Assembly (NCBI RefSeq): GCF_002091985.1
Contig: NZ_MKKX01000024.1
Coordinates: forward strand, 122,742 to 186,741
DNA: 64,000 nucleotides
Direction of reading: 5' to 3'
From: Rhodococcus sp. 1163
Lineage (GTDB): Bacteria > Actinomycetota > Actinomycetes > Mycobacteriales > Mycobacteriaceae
Shown piece by piece: positions 28,472 through 38,325 of this stretch (the first letter of the stretch is position 1; the number at the start of each line of letters is the position of its first letter). The translations under genes and the position numbers were made by a program. The notes beneath the pieces were generated by a model that ran no database searches, was not told the DNA's origin, and saw nothing but the letters and a program-made list of their open reading frames with translations.

Positions 28472-29695
28472 CTACTTCAACGTTGCCGACGTCTTTCCCA
28501 GTACGCGACGGGCGACGATCAGTTGCTGAATCTGCTGCGTTCCTTCGAAGATGTCGAGGATCTTCGAGTCTCGGCTCCACTTTTCCAGGAGAAGTCGTTC
28601 CGAGTACCCGGATGTCCCGGCCAGCTCGACGGCTTTGAGCGTGATATCGGTGGCCGAACGGCCGGCTTTAGCTTTGGCCATCGAAGCTTGGAGTGAGTTC
28701 GGCTGCTTGTTGTCGGCCATCCATGCTGCCCGAAGTGCCAGGAGATAGGATGCCTCCCAGTCTGCTTCGAGTCGCAAGAACTCGGCTGCGGCGGCATGCT
28801 GGTTGTATGCCGGAGCTGTGTACGAAATATCGACACCGGCGTCGGCCAGAATCGACCGCAGTTCTTCCAGAGCCGCCCTGGCTACACCGATCGCCATCCC
28901 GGCTACCAGTGGGCGCGTGTTGTCGAACGTCTGCATGACGCCCGCGAACCCCTTGTCCACATCCACTTCCGGGTTTCCGAGGAGATTGTCCTTCGGAATC
29001 CGACAGTTTTCGAAGAGAAGCGCTGCTGTGTCGGAAGCTTTGATTCCGAGCTTGTGTTCGAGGCGCGCAACACTCAGTCCTGGCGCATCGCGCGGTACGA
29101 CGAACGATTTGATCGCTGCGCGTCCCTTCGACTTGTCCACGGTCGCCCATACAACGATGTGGGTCGAACGCTCGCCAGCGGTCACGTAGATCTTCTCGCC
29201 GTTGAGAACCCACTCGTCGCCGTCGAGCACTGCAGTTGTGGTCACGGCTGCCGAGTCGGATCCGAAGCTCGGCTCGGTGATGGCCATGGAGGCCCACACC
29301 TTGCCGAACCGTTCGAGTTGTTCGTCGGTGGATACTGCTGCGATCGCCGAGTTGCCGAGTCCCTGATAGGGGATGGACAACGTCAATCCGACGTCGCCCC
29401 AGCAGGTCTCGATGACATTGATCAGTGCGGACATGTTTCCGCCGTTGGCATTGGCGGTCTTGCTGGGCTTCGGCGAGGACTCGCTGTCCTTTTGCCGTCC
29501 ACCGGCTGCGCCACCGATATCGTTGCCTGCGTCGGACATTCCTTCGACCATGGACGCCATGGTGTCGAGTTCGACCGGGTATTCGTGCTCGGCGAGGTCG
29601 TACTTGCGCGAGATCGGACGGAAGATCTCGGCCGCCACCTGGTGCGCTTGATTCGCCTGTGCCCGAAGTTTTTTGGGTAGTTCGAGATTGATCAT
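28472..29695 (-). CDS. Acyl-CoA dehydrogenase
   Basis: A 407-residue FAD-dependent acyl-CoA dehydrogenase. Signatures are MAITEPSFGSDSA (FAD/substrate loop), GEKIYVTAGE and near the C-terminus ILDIFEGTQQIQ, whose Glu corresponds to the MCAD catalytic base. The segment 65-85 (KDSESSPKPSKTAN) is a charged insertion not usual in short-chain enzymes. It oxidises an acyl-CoA to the enoyl-CoA. It lies 41 bp downstream of a second acyl-CoA dehydrogenase gene, so both are probably one operon and may form a heteromer, as several actinobacterial FadE pairs do. Confidence 0.88.
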   Translation of the reverse strand: MINLELPKKLRAQANQAHQVAAEIFRPISRKYDLAEHEYPVELDTMASMVEGMSDAGNDIGGAAGGRQKDSESSPKPSKTANANGGNMSALINVIETCWGDVGLTLSIPYQGLGNSAIAAVSTDEQLERFGKVWASMAITEPSFGSDSAAVTTTAVLDGDEWVLNGEKIYVTAGERSTHIVVWATVDKSKGRAAIKSFVVPRDAPGLSVARLEHKLGIKASDTAALLFENCRIPKDNLLGNPEVDVDKGFAGVMQTFDNTRPLVAGMAIGVARAALEELRSILADAGVDISYTAPAYNQHAAAAEFLRLEADWEASYLLALRAAWMADNKQPNSLQASMAKAKAGRSATDITLKAVELAGTSGYSERLLLEKWSRDSKILDIFEGTQQIQQLIVARRVLGKTSATLK

Positions 29696-29736
29696 CGTGT
29701 GTGTCCTTGGGTCATTTCCTTCAAGGTGGGTGCGAA

Positions 29737-31137
29737 TCAGATGAGGACGATGCCTTCGGCAGTGCCGATGGCGCGAAGATCGCGGTACCAGCGTTCTACC
29801 GGGTGCTCCTTGGTGAAGCCGTGCCCGCCGAGGAGCTGAACTCCGTCCGAACCGATTTGCATACCCTTTTCCGACGAGAGGCGACGAGCAAGGGCGGCTT
29901 CGCGGGCGAACGACAGTCCCTGCTCTGCACGCGACGCACCACGAAGGGTGACCAACCGCATGCCGTCCAACTCGATGGCAATGTTGGCGACCATGAAGGC
30001 GACGGCCTGGCGATTGCTGATGGGCTCACCGAAAGCCTCACGCTCGTTGACATACGGGATGACGTAGTCGAGAACGGCTTGGCTGGTACCGACTGCGAGG
30101 GAGGACCAACCGAGGCGAGCAAGGCTGATGGCGTCCGCGTAGTCGAGCGCATGCTGGTCCGAGTCACCGTCGCCGAGTAGTGCGGATTCAGGGAGGGCAA
30201 CGTCGGTCAAGATCAACCGTCCGAGGCCTGCGGCCCGCAGGCCCATGCTCGGATCAGCTTCGACGACAAGGCCTTTGGAATCGGACTCGACGATGAAGAA
30301 AGCCGGACGGCCCTCCAATTCGGCGGCGACGATGAACAATTCGGAACTTGCTGCCGCGGGAACGAGGCTTTTGACGCCGTTGAGCTTGAAGCCGCTGGGC
30401 GAGCGAACTGCCTTGGTGGCCAATGCAAATGGGTCGAACAGGGCGCGAGGCTCGTTGACGACGACGGCTGCATTGGGCACCTTGTCCCCGACGAATGCGG
30501 GAAGATAGGTTTTCTGCTGGACGTCGGTGCCCCACTGAGTGAGTGCAACCGCAACACCGCTGGGCGCGAGAATGGGTAGTGCCAGGCCCATGTCTCCGTG
30601 TGCCAGTGCTTCAGCAACCAGAGAGTTGGTCACGGCACCGCGCTCGGAGGCTGCGCCGTCGAGTTCCTCCGGCACGTTGATCAACGTGATGCCTAGTTCT
30701 GTGGACCTGCGAACGAGGTCCTCCGGAGCCGATGCGGAGGCATCCGAATCGAATGCTGCCGGCCGCAGAATTTCCTCGGCGAATTCCTTGACCGTCTCGA
30801 CGATCATGCGTTGCTCGTCGTCTGGAACCAGATCGAAGTATCCGAGGTTCTTGGTAGCTGAGTCCTCGAGGCGCTTCGGCTTCTCGTTGCCGGTCGCTTT
30901 CGCGAACGTGCGAGTCGCGGCACCCAGGGTCTTGAACCCGGTCTTGGTGCTCTCGTAAGTGACGCGGTCGATGGTTTGGCGGAAGTTGTACTTCTCTGCC
31001 AACCCGGATCCGGTGATTGCCGTGAGCACACGCATGGCGGTGCCGATGGCATCTCGTTTGAACGGATTGAGGCCAACCGCGGAAGTGTCGCGAGGCGCTT
31101 TGCGCTTCGTTTCGATCACACTGTCTTGCTTGCTCAT
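29737..31137 (-). CDS. Acyl-CoA dehydrogenase-family protein with extended N-terminus
   Basis: 466 residues. About 110 N-terminal residues precede the dehydrogenase fold (starting near LVPDDEQRMIVETVKEFAEEILRPAAF). The C-terminus ends HPVERWYRDLRAIGTAEGIVLI, without the usual EGTxQIQ motif. It may be a non-catalytic or altered partner of the downstream dehydrogenase (inferred). ATG at 31135-31137; a GTG six bases upstream is possible. It is first in the pair and carries the palindromic operator candidate upstream. Confidence 0.8.
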   Translation of the reverse strand: MSKQDSVIETKRKAPRDTSAVGLNPFKRDAIGTAMRVLTAITGSGLAEKYNFRQTIDRVTYESTKTGFKTLGAATRTFAKATGNEKPKRLEDSATKNLGYFDLVPDDEQRMIVETVKEFAEEILRPAAFDSDASASAPEDLVRRSTELGITLINVPEELDGAASERGAVTNSLVAEALAHGDMGLALPILAPSGVAVALTQWGTDVQQKTYLPAFVGDKVPNAAVVVNEPRALFDPFALATKAVRSPSGFKLNGVKSLVPAAASSELFIVAAELEGRPAFFIVESDSKGLVVEADPSMGLRAAGLGRLILTDVALPESALLGDGDSDQHALDYADAISLARLGWSSLAVGTSQAVLDYVIPYVNEREAFGEPISNRQAVAFMVANIAIELDGMRLVTLRGASRAEQGLSFAREAALARRLSSEKGMQIGSDGVQLLGGHGFTKEHPVERWYRDLRAIGTAEGIVLI

Positions 31138-31176
31138 GATCACCAGCTGTTTCTCGGTGTCGGGCTCGGACCTGCA

Positions 31177-31200
31177 CTATCTTACTCCCGGGTAAGATAG
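31177..31200. promoter_or_regulatory. Palindromic operator candidate upstream of the acyl-CoA dehydrogenase pair
   Basis: CTATCTTAC (31177-31185) and GTAAGATAG (31192-31200) form a perfect 9-bp inverted repeat with a six-base spacer, 40 bp before the start of the pair. A partial copy GAGTAAG follows nearby (about 31213-31219). The TTACTC/GGGTAA core is like operators of TetR-family regulators of lipid genes. No regulator gene is adjacent. Confidence 0.5.
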
Positions 31201-31293
31201 CTGTCTACTTTTGAGTAAGTTGTTGGGTGTCGTCGCATGTCAACGCCCGTGCGGCGGACTCCGATCACCGCAGCACCTGTCACCCTCCGTGTC

Positions 31294-32076
31294 TCAGCTC
31301 AGACGGCGAACCACCTCGTCCTGCAGAAGTCCGTTGGTCGCGATGGCACTGCCGCCGTGGGGGCCGGGTCGGCCGTCGACCGAGGAAAACCTGCCTCCGG
31401 CTTCGCGGACGAGAATGTCCAGCGGTGCCAAGTCCCACAACGAGACCTCAGGCTCGGCGGCAATATCCAGAGCGCCCTCGGCCACCAGGCAATAGGAGAA
31501 GAAGTCGCCGTAGCCACGCACGCGCCACACATCGTCGGTCAACGAGATGAACTCCTCGCGTACCCCACGCTCCAACCAGCCCGACAGGCTGGCGAAGCTC
31601 AAACTGGCCGAGGACAATTCCCGCACCGCCGAAACACCGAGTCGCCGGGGCGAACCGTTGTCGAAGGTCGTGAATGCCCCTGCGGACTCCGAGGCCCACC
31701 ACCTCCGGTTCAGTGCCGGCGCGCTGATGACACCGACGACGGGGACGCCGTCGACCAGCAGTGAGACGAGTGTTGCCCAGATCGGCACGCCGCGAACGAA
31801 GTTCTTGGTGCCGTCGATGGGGTCGATCACCCACTGTCGTCCATTCAGCGCCACATCACCGCCGAATTCCTCACCTAGCACCGCATCATCGGGGCGTTGC
31901 TCGGTAAGAACCGCCCTGAGTTGATGTTCGACGGCCAGATCCGCGTCGCTGACCGGGGTCAGGTCCGGTTTGTCGTCGACCTCGAGGTCCAGGGCGAGAA
32001 ATCGATTCCGCGTAATGGAGTCGGCGTCGTCGGCCAAAGCAAGCGCGAGTCGGAGGTCGGCAGCGTAGTCGGTCAC
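31294..32076 (-). CDS. hisN: Histidinol-phosphatase, inositol monophosphatase family
   Basis: 260 residues of the IMPase superfamily. The metal-binding motif DPIDGTKNF is at 85-93, GEEFGG (68-73) supplies a further acidic ligand, and the C-terminal [15 protein letters not shown] closes the site. Actinobacterial members next to prfB have been assigned as HisN, which dephosphorylates histidinol phosphate in histidine synthesis. Another phosphomonoester substrate is possible. ATG at 32074-32076. It is divergent from prfB. Confidence 0.8.
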   Translation of the reverse strand: MTDYAADLRLALALADDADSITRNRFLALDLEVDDKPDLTPVSDADLAVEHQLRAVLTEQRPDDAVLGEEFGGDVALNGRQWVIDPIDGTKNFVRGVPIWATLVSLLVDGVPVVGVISAPALNRRWWASESAGAFTTFDNGSPRRLGVSAVRELSSASLSFASLSGWLERGVREEFISLTDDVWRVRGYGDFFSYCLVAEGALDIAAEPEVSLWDLAPLDILVREAGGRFSSVDGRPGPHGGSAIATNGLLQDEVVRRLS

Positions 32077-32326
32077 GCGGACAAGACTAGAGGTGTCGAC
32101 GCAGTCGCCGTCACCTCGTCAGTCGATGCCTCCGTAGAGTCCGGAGTCGTGGCGGACATGGCGATGCAGTCAGAGCGGCGTCGCGGAAACGAAGTCCTCG
32201 ACTCTGTTGCGAGCCTGCTGGGGGCATGATCGGGGTCGAGTTCCGCGATGCCGAGTCCAGGTGCCGCACGGCCCGGACCGGGCGGCGGTCTCCACGCCGT
32301 CGACGGTGCCGGTAACCTTGGCTCTC

Positions 32327-33436
32327 GTGCATCCTGACGTTTCCGCAGACCTAGCCGAACTCGACATCACCCTCACCACGATCGAGTCTGTCCTCGACAT
32401 CGAGGAGCTGCGCAGACGGATCAACGAGTTGGAGCATCAAGCTGTGTCGCCGGACCTGTGGAACGACCAGGACCACGCTCAGCAGGTGACCAGTGCGCTC
32501 TCGCACGCACAGGCGGAACTGCGTCGTGCGGAGGCACTGCGACAACGGCTCGACGACCTCCCGGTTCTGTACGAACTGGCAGAGGGCGAAGAAGGTGAGG
32601 CCGAGGTGACTGCAACAGCGGATGCCGACGCCGAGCGCGCCGCGTTGCGAGAAGACATTGCTGCCGCCGAAGTTCGGACGCTACTGTCCGGTGAATACGA
32701 CGAGCGTGACGCGCTCGTCAACATTCGTTCCGGCGCCGGCGGAATCGACGCGGCCGATTGGGCCGAGATGCTCATGCGCATGTACATACGATGGGCCGAA
32801 AAGCATGGATACGGTGTCGAGGTCTACGACACGTCGTACGCCGAAGAAGCGGGAATCAAGAGTGCGACGTTCGCAATCAAGGCCCCCTACACGTACGGCA
32901 CGCTCTCGGTCGAGCAGGGAACGCACCGGCTGGTTCGGATCAGCCCGTTCGACAACCAGGGACGACGTCAAACTTCCTTCGCCGAGGTAGAGGTCCTGCC
33001 GGTAGTCGAGACCACCGACCACATCGAGATTCCCGAGAACGACATCCGTGTCGACGTCTACCGATCCAGCGGTCCGGGTGGTCAGTCCGTCAACACCACC
33101 GACTCCGCCGTCCGACTGACACACATTCCGACCGGCATCGTCGTGACGTGTCAGAACGAAAAGTCGCAGCTGCAGAACAAGGTGTCCGCGATGCGCGTGT
33201 TGCAGGCCAAACTCCTCGAGGTCAAGCGCAAAGAAGAGCGGGCCGAGATGGATGCGCTCAAGGGCGACGGTGGAAGCTCGTGGGGCAACCAGATGAGGTC
33301 CTACGTCCTGCATCCATATCAGATGGTCAAGGATCTGCGTACCGAATACGAGGTGAACAACCCCTCCACCGTGCTCGACGGCGACATCGACGGCTTCCTG
33401 GAGGCCGGAATTCGCTGGCGTATGCGGGGGGGGTAA
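32327..33436 (+). CDS. prfB: Peptide chain release factor 2
   Basis: 369 residues. The stop-codon reading tripeptide SPF is at 206-208 (release factor 2 type, UGA/UAA) and the catalytic GGQ at 251-253 ([15 protein letters not shown]). GTG at 32327 gives a start ([13 protein letters not shown]) that aligns with the mycobacterial protein. There is no internal UGA programmed frameshift, as usual in actinobacteria. It starts the prfB-mscS-ftsEX-smpB stretch. Confidence 0.95.
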   Translation: MHPDVSADLAELDITLTTIESVLDIEELRRRINELEHQAVSPDLWNDQDHAQQVTSALSHAQAELRRAEALRQRLDDLPVLYELAEGEEGEAEVTATADADAERAALREDIAAAEVRTLLSGEYDERDALVNIRSGAGGIDAADWAEMLMRMYIRWAEKHGYGVEVYDTSYAEEAGIKSATFAIKAPYTYGTLSVEQGTHRLVRISPFDNQGRRQTSFAEVEVLPVVETTDHIEIPENDIRVDVYRSSGPGGQSVNTTDSAVRLTHIPTGIVVTCQNEKSQLQNKVSAMRVLQAKLLEVKRKEERAEMDALKGDGGSSWGNQMRSYVLHPYQMVKDLRTEYEVNNPSTVLDGDIDGFLEAGIRWRMRGG

Positions 33437-33442
33437 ATCGAC

Positions 33443-34375
33443 ATGATGTCCGCCACGACCGTGAGCGCTCTATCGTTCGGAGTGCCGCCAGATCTTGCAC
33501 TATGGCTCAGTGGCCGAGGTCTGGAGATCGTGCTCTATGTGCTCGGCGGCATGCTGGTGGCCAGATTGATCAGCTGGACCGGATCGAGAATCACTACGCG
33601 GATCGACTCGAACTACCAGCACAGCGACGCGCTGGTCCGATCCGAGGCAGCCAAGCACCGGCACGCGCTCGCTCAAGTGATCACCTGGGTTGCCGTCACC
33701 ATCGTCTACATACTCGTCACCATCGAAGTTCTCCGACGGTTCGGATTCGCCGTCACCTCGCTCGTCGCACCCGCAACCGTCCTGGGTGCAGCCCTCGGCT
33801 TCGGCGCGCAGCGCGTGGTGCAGGACATTCTCGCCGGGTTCTTCATCATCACCGAACGGCAGTACGGGTTCGGTGACGTCGTACAGATCGCCGTCCTCGG
33901 CTCGGCGGAAGACGCCGAAGGGACCGTCGAGGACGTCACGCTGCGTGTCACTCGGGTTCGTAGCGTGGACGGTGAAGTGATCACCGTCCCGAACGGGCAG
34001 ATCGTCAAAGCGATCAACCTGTCGAAAGACTGGGCACGTGCGGTGGTCGACGTCCCGATTCCGTCCACTGCCGACCTCACGCACGTCAACGAAATTCTGC
34101 GACGCGTCGGGCACGCTGCCTTCGCCGACGCCAGACTGAGGAAACTTTTGCTCGACGAGCCCACAGTGATGGGGGTGGAGAGCATCGAGGTCGATCTGGT
34201 GCATGTGCGCCTGGTGGCGAGAACGTTGCCGGGCAAACAATTTCAGGTCGGACGCGAACTGCGTGTCCGGGTGGCCGCCGCGTTGCAGCCAGAAGGAATC
34301 AGTGTGGCCCCGGACATCTCGACCGCCGGAGTCGCAACCGACTCTGCCCAACGTGATCGGGGGGCAGACAGGTGA
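33443..34375 (+). CDS. MscS-type mechanosensitive channel
   Basis: 310 residues. Membrane segments are at about 24-45 and 79-98, with a pore-lining helix about 105-135 (VAPATVLGAALGFGAQRVVQDI). The MscS beta domain follows (GDVVQIAVLGSAEDAEGTVEDV, ITVPNGQIVKAINLS). It should open under membrane tension on hypo-osmotic shock. ATG at 33443 follows a G-rich ribosome site. Its TGA overlaps the GTG of the next gene. Confidence 0.9.
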   Translation: MMSATTVSALSFGVPPDLALWLSGRGLEIVLYVLGGMLVARLISWTGSRITTRIDSNYQHSDALVRSEAAKHRHALAQVITWVAVTIVYILVTIEVLRRFGFAVTSLVAPATVLGAALGFGAQRVVQDILAGFFIITERQYGFGDVVQIAVLGSAEDAEGTVEDVTLRVTRVRSVDGEVITVPNGQIVKAINLSKDWARAVVDVPIPSTADLTHVNEILRRVGHAAFADARLRKLLLDEPTVMGVESIEVDLVHVRLVARTLPGKQFQVGRELRVRVAAALQPEGISVAPDISTAGVATDSAQRDRGADR

Positions 34376-34863
34376 CCGAAGAGAACACCGACGCCGATCG
34401 GCCGACTCGCCACTGGAAGATTCCGTCGCGTCTCTTCGGGCGCGCGCGGACGTCGACGGTGGCGCTCGGAATCTGTTTCGTGCTGACCGCTTTGCTCTAC
34501 GGTCAGGTACGGCCTGAGCCGGAAGGTGCGGTGAACGGCCCGACTCCGATCGACACCGGTCAATACCAGAACCGTCTTCCGAGCTATGTTCCCGAATCCT
34601 CGACTCCGTCGACCAGCGTCCCGCCATCGTCGAGCGCCGACTCCACGACATCGCAGGACCCGTCGGACTCGAGCAGCACACCGGGGGAGACAGGGCAGCC
34701 AGGGCAGCAACGGGAACCCGGGGAGCCAGGGTCGTCGACCGGAGAATCGGGTAGTGCGACCTCGCAGGCTCCGACCTATTTGCCTGGTATAACCGTTCCT
34801 CCACAACTGCGATCGCTGTATCCGCAGGCGCCCGCCCCCTCAGCCCCTTCGAGCACCCCCTGA
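34372..34863 (+). CDS. Small membrane-anchored protein with Ser/Pro/Thr-rich exterior (Rv3103c-like position)
   Basis: 163 residues with one membrane segment (about 28-43, [15 protein letters not shown]). A low-complexity Ser/Pro/Thr/Gly tail includes [16 protein letters not shown] (about 104-119), and the end is PPQLRSLYP. No enzyme motif. GTG at 34372 overlaps the mscS stop, so the two are translationally coupled. The same position in mycobacteria (Rv3103c) also holds a proline-rich protein. The function is unknown; a periplasmic spacer or wall-interacting protein is possible. Confidence 0.7.
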   Translation: MTEENTDADRPTRHWKIPSRLFGRARTSTVALGICFVLTALLYGQVRPEPEGAVNGPTPIDTGQYQNRLPSYVPESSTPSTSVPPSSSADSTTSQDPSDSSSTPGETGQPGQQREPGEPGSSTGESGSATSQAPTYLPGITVPPQLRSLYPQAPAPSAPSSTP

Positions 34864-34924
34864 CTTTCGAATCGCGGTCCTCGCTTCGGTCGGCTACCCG
34901 CCGGTAAGGACTACACTGCGAGCC

Positions 34925-35614
34925 GTGATCAGCACCACGAATGTGTCCAAGTCGTACAAGACGTCGACCAGGCCTGCACTGGACAACGTGACCGTTTCCG
35001 TGGACAAGGGCGAGTTCGTCTTTCTCATCGGACCATCGGGTTCGGGCAAGTCGACGTTCATGCGTCTGCTCTTGAAGGAAGAGAGCCCGACTTCAGGGGA
35101 CATCCACGTAGCGGACTTTCACGTCAATCGGCTCGCGTCACGGCGGGTTCCACGGTTGCGGCAGAGCATGGGTTGCGTCTTCCAGGACTTCCGGCTGCTG
35201 CAGCAGAAAACCGTCGTCGAGAACGTCGCCTTCGCCCTGGAAGTCATCGGCAAGCCGCGCTCGATGATCAAGCGGACAGTGCCCGAGGTACTCGAATTGG
35301 TCGGACTCGGTGGTAAGTCCGATCGTTTGCCCTCCGAACTGTCCGGCGGCGAACAACAACGCGTCGCGATCGCACGCGCATTCGTCAACCGACCTCTGGT
35401 TCTGCTGGCCGACGAGCCGACCGGAAACCTCGATCCCGACACCAGCCAAGACATCATGATGTTGCTCGAGCGGATCAACCGGACCGGCACGACAGTCCTC
35501 ATGGCCACCCATGACAATCACATCGTCGACTCGATGCGACGACGCGTCGTCGAACTGGACAACGGCCGAGTTGTGCGAGACGAGGCGCGCGGGGTCTACG
35601 GCGTGGGCAGATAG
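34925..35614 (+). CDS. ftsE: Cell-division ABC transporter-like ATPase FtsE
   Basis: 229 residues. Walker A is GPSGSGKST (36-44), the signature [14 protein letters not shown] and Walker [12 protein letters not shown] follow. FtsE pairs with FtsX at the septum and drives peptidoglycan hydrolase activation (RipC in mycobacteria). GTG at 34925. Unusually, the gap to ftsX is 189 bp and is filled by tandem repeats. Confidence 0.95.
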   Translation: MISTTNVSKSYKTSTRPALDNVTVSVDKGEFVFLIGPSGSGKSTFMRLLLKEESPTSGDIHVADFHVNRLASRRVPRLRQSMGCVFQDFRLLQQKTVVENVAFALEVIGKPRSMIKRTVPEVLELVGLGGKSDRLPSELSGGEQQRVAIARAFVNRPLVLLADEPTGNLDPDTSQDIMMLLERINRTGTTVLMATHDNHIVDSMRRRVVELDNGRVVRDEARGVYGVGR

Positions 35615-35621
35615 CCTCCCC

Positions 35622-35743
35622 GGGTCGTTCCGCAGGCTCCACTCCCGGACCTCGGGTCGTTCCGCAGGCTCCACTCCCGGACCTCGGGTCGTTCCGCAGG
35701 CTCCACTCCCGGACCTCGGGTCGTTCCGCAGGCTCCACTCCCG
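35622..35743. repeat. Tandem repeat, 3.8 copies of a 32-bp unit between ftsE and ftsX
   Basis: Units begin at 35622, 35654, 35686 and 35718 (exact 32-bp steps), and the first three are identical as read. The fourth ends after 26 bases. The core CGCAGGCTCCACTCC is shared, with one change, by the repeat after ftsX. There are no unique spacers, so it is not a CRISPR. Confidence 0.95.
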
Positions 35744-35803
35744 CCGGCACCCCGGCTGACATGACCTTCTCGACCGCACACACCGAAGGGCCCGGATTCC
35801 GCG

Positions 35804-36709
35804 ATGCGCGCAAGTTTCATTTTCAGTGAGGTTCTGACCGGACTTCGCCGCAACATCACCATGACCATCGCCATGATTCTCACGACCGCAATCTCGCTCG
35901 GCCTCTTCGGAGGCGGACTTCTGGTCGTGCAGATGGCAGGAAAAACGCAACAGATCTTTCTCGATCGCGTCGAGGTGCAGATATTCCTCACCGACGACAT
36001 ATCCGCGACCGACCCAGAATGCGCGCAAGAAACATGCGCGGCGCTTCGTAGCGACCTGGAGTCGACCCCCTCAGTCGTATCCGTCGAATACCTGAACCGG
36101 GATGACGCGGTCAAGGACGCGACCGAGCGAGTCTTCAAGGACCAACCCGAGTTGGCACAGTTGGTCAGCCCGGACAGCTTCCCGGCGTCGTTCAAAGTGA
36201 AGTTGAGCGACCCCGAACGGTTCGGCGTCATCAACGACAACTTTGCCGACCGTCCAGGAGTACAGAGCGTGCTCAACCAACGCGACCTGGTCGAGCGGCT
36301 CTTCAGTGTGTTGAACGGGGTACGTAACGCCGCCTTCGCTATCGCCATCGTTCAGGCGATCGCCGCAGTTCTCTTGATTGCCAACATGGTTCAGATTGCC
36401 GCGTTCACCAGGCGTACCGAGGTCGGGATCATGCGACTGGTCGGCGCAACACGGTGGTACACGCAGTTACCGTTCCTGCTCGAGGCCGTCGTCGCCGCGA
36501 TCATCGGATCGGCACTCGCAATCGCAGGACTCTTCGGCGCCAAGAACATCTTCATAGACGACGTACTCGCCGACGTCTACGAAGCCAACATTCTCGCGCG
36601 CATCTCCAACAGCGACGTGCTGCTGGTGTCGCCGTTCCTGGCCCTCGTCGGTATCGGAATGGCAGCCGTGACCGCCTACATCACGCTGCGCCTCTACGTC
36701 AGAGAATAG
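35804..36709 (+). CDS. ftsX: Cell-division membrane protein FtsX
   Basis: 301 residues. The first membrane segment is about 21-45, then an extracytoplasmic domain (about 46-170) with two cysteines (PECAQETC), then three C-terminal membrane segments (about 175-200, 220-250, 272-295). This is the FtsX/MacB-like permease fold. It transmits ATP hydrolysis by FtsE to a periplasmic hydrolase. ATG at 35804. Repeats lie on both sides. Confidence 0.95.
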   Translation: MRASFIFSEVLTGLRRNITMTIAMILTTAISLGLFGGGLLVVQMAGKTQQIFLDRVEVQIFLTDDISATDPECAQETCAALRSDLESTPSVVSVEYLNRDDAVKDATERVFKDQPELAQLVSPDSFPASFKVKLSDPERFGVINDNFADRPGVQSVLNQRDLVERLFSVLNGVRNAAFAIAIVQAIAAVLLIANMVQIAAFTRRTEVGIMRLVGATRWYTQLPFLLEAVVAAIIGSALAIAGLFGAKNIFIDDVLADVYEANILARISNSDVLLVSPFLALVGIGMAAVTAYITLRLYVRE

Positions 36710-36728
36710 ATTTGCTCTATTCACTTAC

Positions 36729-36826
36729 CCTGGTCACTCCGCAGGCTCCGCTCCGGCCAATCCTGGTCACTGCGCAGGCTCCGCTCCGGCCAATCCTGGT
36801 CACTGCGCAGGCTCCGCTCCGGCCGG
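36729..36826. repeat. Tandem repeat, about 3 copies of a 33-bp unit between ftsX and smpB
   Basis: Units start at 36729, 36762 and 36795 (33-bp steps). The core CGCAGGCTCCGCTCC differs by one base from the core of the repeat upstream of ftsX. The flanking parts of the unit differ between the two arrays, so these look like two members of one dispersed repeat family. Confidence 0.92.
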
Positions 36827-36914
36827 AAGAAAACCGATTGCGCACCGGTTCTATGCTGGAGCGGCTGTGTACACGAGCGCACACGCCTTCCCGCGCTCGA
36901 GAAAGGGCCCTGCA

Positions 36915-37388
36915 GTGAGAGAGAAGGGCCGTAAGGCCATCGCGACCAACCGAAAAGCGCGACACAACTACGCGATCCTCGATGTCTACGAGGCCGGTGT
37001 CGCCCTAGTCGGAACCGAAGTGAAGAGCCTTCGCGAAGGCAAAGCATCCCTGGCCGACGCTTTTGCGACTGTAGATGACGGTGAGGTGTGGCTGCGCGGA
37101 CTGCACATCCCCGAGTACACGCAGGGCAGCTGGACCAACCATGCACCGAGGCGCACTCGGAAGCTTCTGCTGCACAAGCGAGAAATCGAACGCCTGGCGG
37201 GCAAGGTCAAGGAAGGCAGCCTGACGATCGTCCCGTTGTCGATGTATTTCTCCGATGGCAAGGTCAAGGTCGAACTTGCTTTGGCCAGAGGTAAACAGGA
37301 TTACGACAAGCGTCAGGACCTGGCGCGCCGCACCGCCGAGCGCGAGGTGACGCGCGAACTCGGACGCCGTATCAAGGGCATGCGCTGA
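36915..37388 (+). CDS. smpB: SsrA-binding protein SmpB
   Basis: 157 residues with the OB-fold sequence [33 protein letters not shown] and the basic C-terminal tail [14 protein letters not shown]...RIKGMR that enters the ribosome mRNA channel. It binds tmRNA (encoded at 39797) for ribosome rescue. GTG at 36915 matches the family start (MREKGRK). Confidence 0.95.
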   Translation: MREKGRKAIATNRKARHNYAILDVYEAGVALVGTEVKSLREGKASLADAFATVDDGEVWLRGLHIPEYTQGSWTNHAPRRTRKLLLHKREIERLAGKVKEGSLTIVPLSMYFSDGKVKVELALARGKQDYDKRQDLARRTAEREVTRELGRRIKGMR

Positions 37389-38247
37389 CAGCAATCCTGC
37401 TCGCGCTCGTCGCGGCCGTCGGCTACGGGGTCAGCGACTTCGTCGGTGGAGTCGCATCGAGGCGGGTAGCCGCACTTCGAGTCGTCATCGTCTCGTACCC
37501 GTTCTCTTTGGTCGTCGTCTTGCTGATAGCCCCATTCGTCGGTGGGACCGTGTCATTGGTTCCGATGTTGTGGGGGCTGGCGTCCGGGGTCGCCGGGGGA
37601 CTTGCGGTCTGGTGGTTCTATCTCGCCTTGGCGTCGGGACCGATGGCCGTCGTGTCGCCGCTGACGGCCGTTCTCGTCGCCGGTATTCCAGTGCTCGCTG
37701 GGCTCATGATCGGGGAAAGACCCGGCATACTCGCGTTCTGCGGAATTGCTCTCGCGCTCGTTGCGGTCGTTTTGGTGAGTAAGGAATCGCCGGACGAGGC
37801 GACCGGTGAGGTCGCGGGCGGTCGCGACATGAAATTCACGCGTACGGTCGCCTGGCTCACGGTCGGCTCGGGTATCACTTTCGCGTTGGCGTTCATCTGT
37901 CTCCATCAGATCGGCGAAGGGTCTGGGTTGTGGCCACTGGCCGCGTCGCGAGCCTCGGCGACCGCCGTGGTGTGGAGCGTCGCCTTGGCAACCGGTCACT
38001 TTTCCGCCCCCATGGAAGTGTCCTGAAACTCGCGGCGTTCGTCGGCGTGCTCGACGTCGTCGCGAACGCCGCACTGCTCTACGCCTACCAAGGTGGAATG
38101 CTCTCGCTTGTCAGCGTCATCGCGTCGCTGTATCCGGCGGCGACGGTGCTGTTGGCGATGGTGATGCTCGGCGAGCGTGTTGGTCGTCTGCAGCAGATCG
38201 GAATGGTGATAGCTCTCGGCGCGGTGGGGATGATCGCCGTCGCGTGA
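37385..38247 (+). pseudogene. EamA/DMT-family transporter, disrupted by frameshift and lacking a normal start
   Basis: Conceptual translation gives an EamA-like permease ([21 protein letters not shown] at the N-terminus, ten or so hydrophobic segments). The frame hits TGA at 38024-38026 and continues one frame over (LKLAAFVGVLDVVANAALLYAY). One missing C in the five-C run at 38007-38011 explains it. The expected start overlaps the smpB stop as CTGA, where ATGA or GTGA would be normal, so only CTG or a far internal TTG (37508) is available. Two lesions point to real decay; a sequencing error at the C-run is the alternative. Confidence 0.75.
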
Positions 38248-38325
38248 TGATCCGATCCCGGCGGGTGCACATGATTGCCTTGCCGATCCCGGTTGAATCA
38301 CCTACTACGGGGGTATCAGGGGTTG

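Noticed and set aside
32327..33436. Programmed frameshift in prfB
   Set aside because: The frame is continuous from GTG to stop with no internal UGA, as usual in actinobacteria.
35622..35743. Possible CRISPR array (repeats of about 32 bp)
   Set aside because: Units are head-to-tail with no unique spacers, and no cas genes are near.
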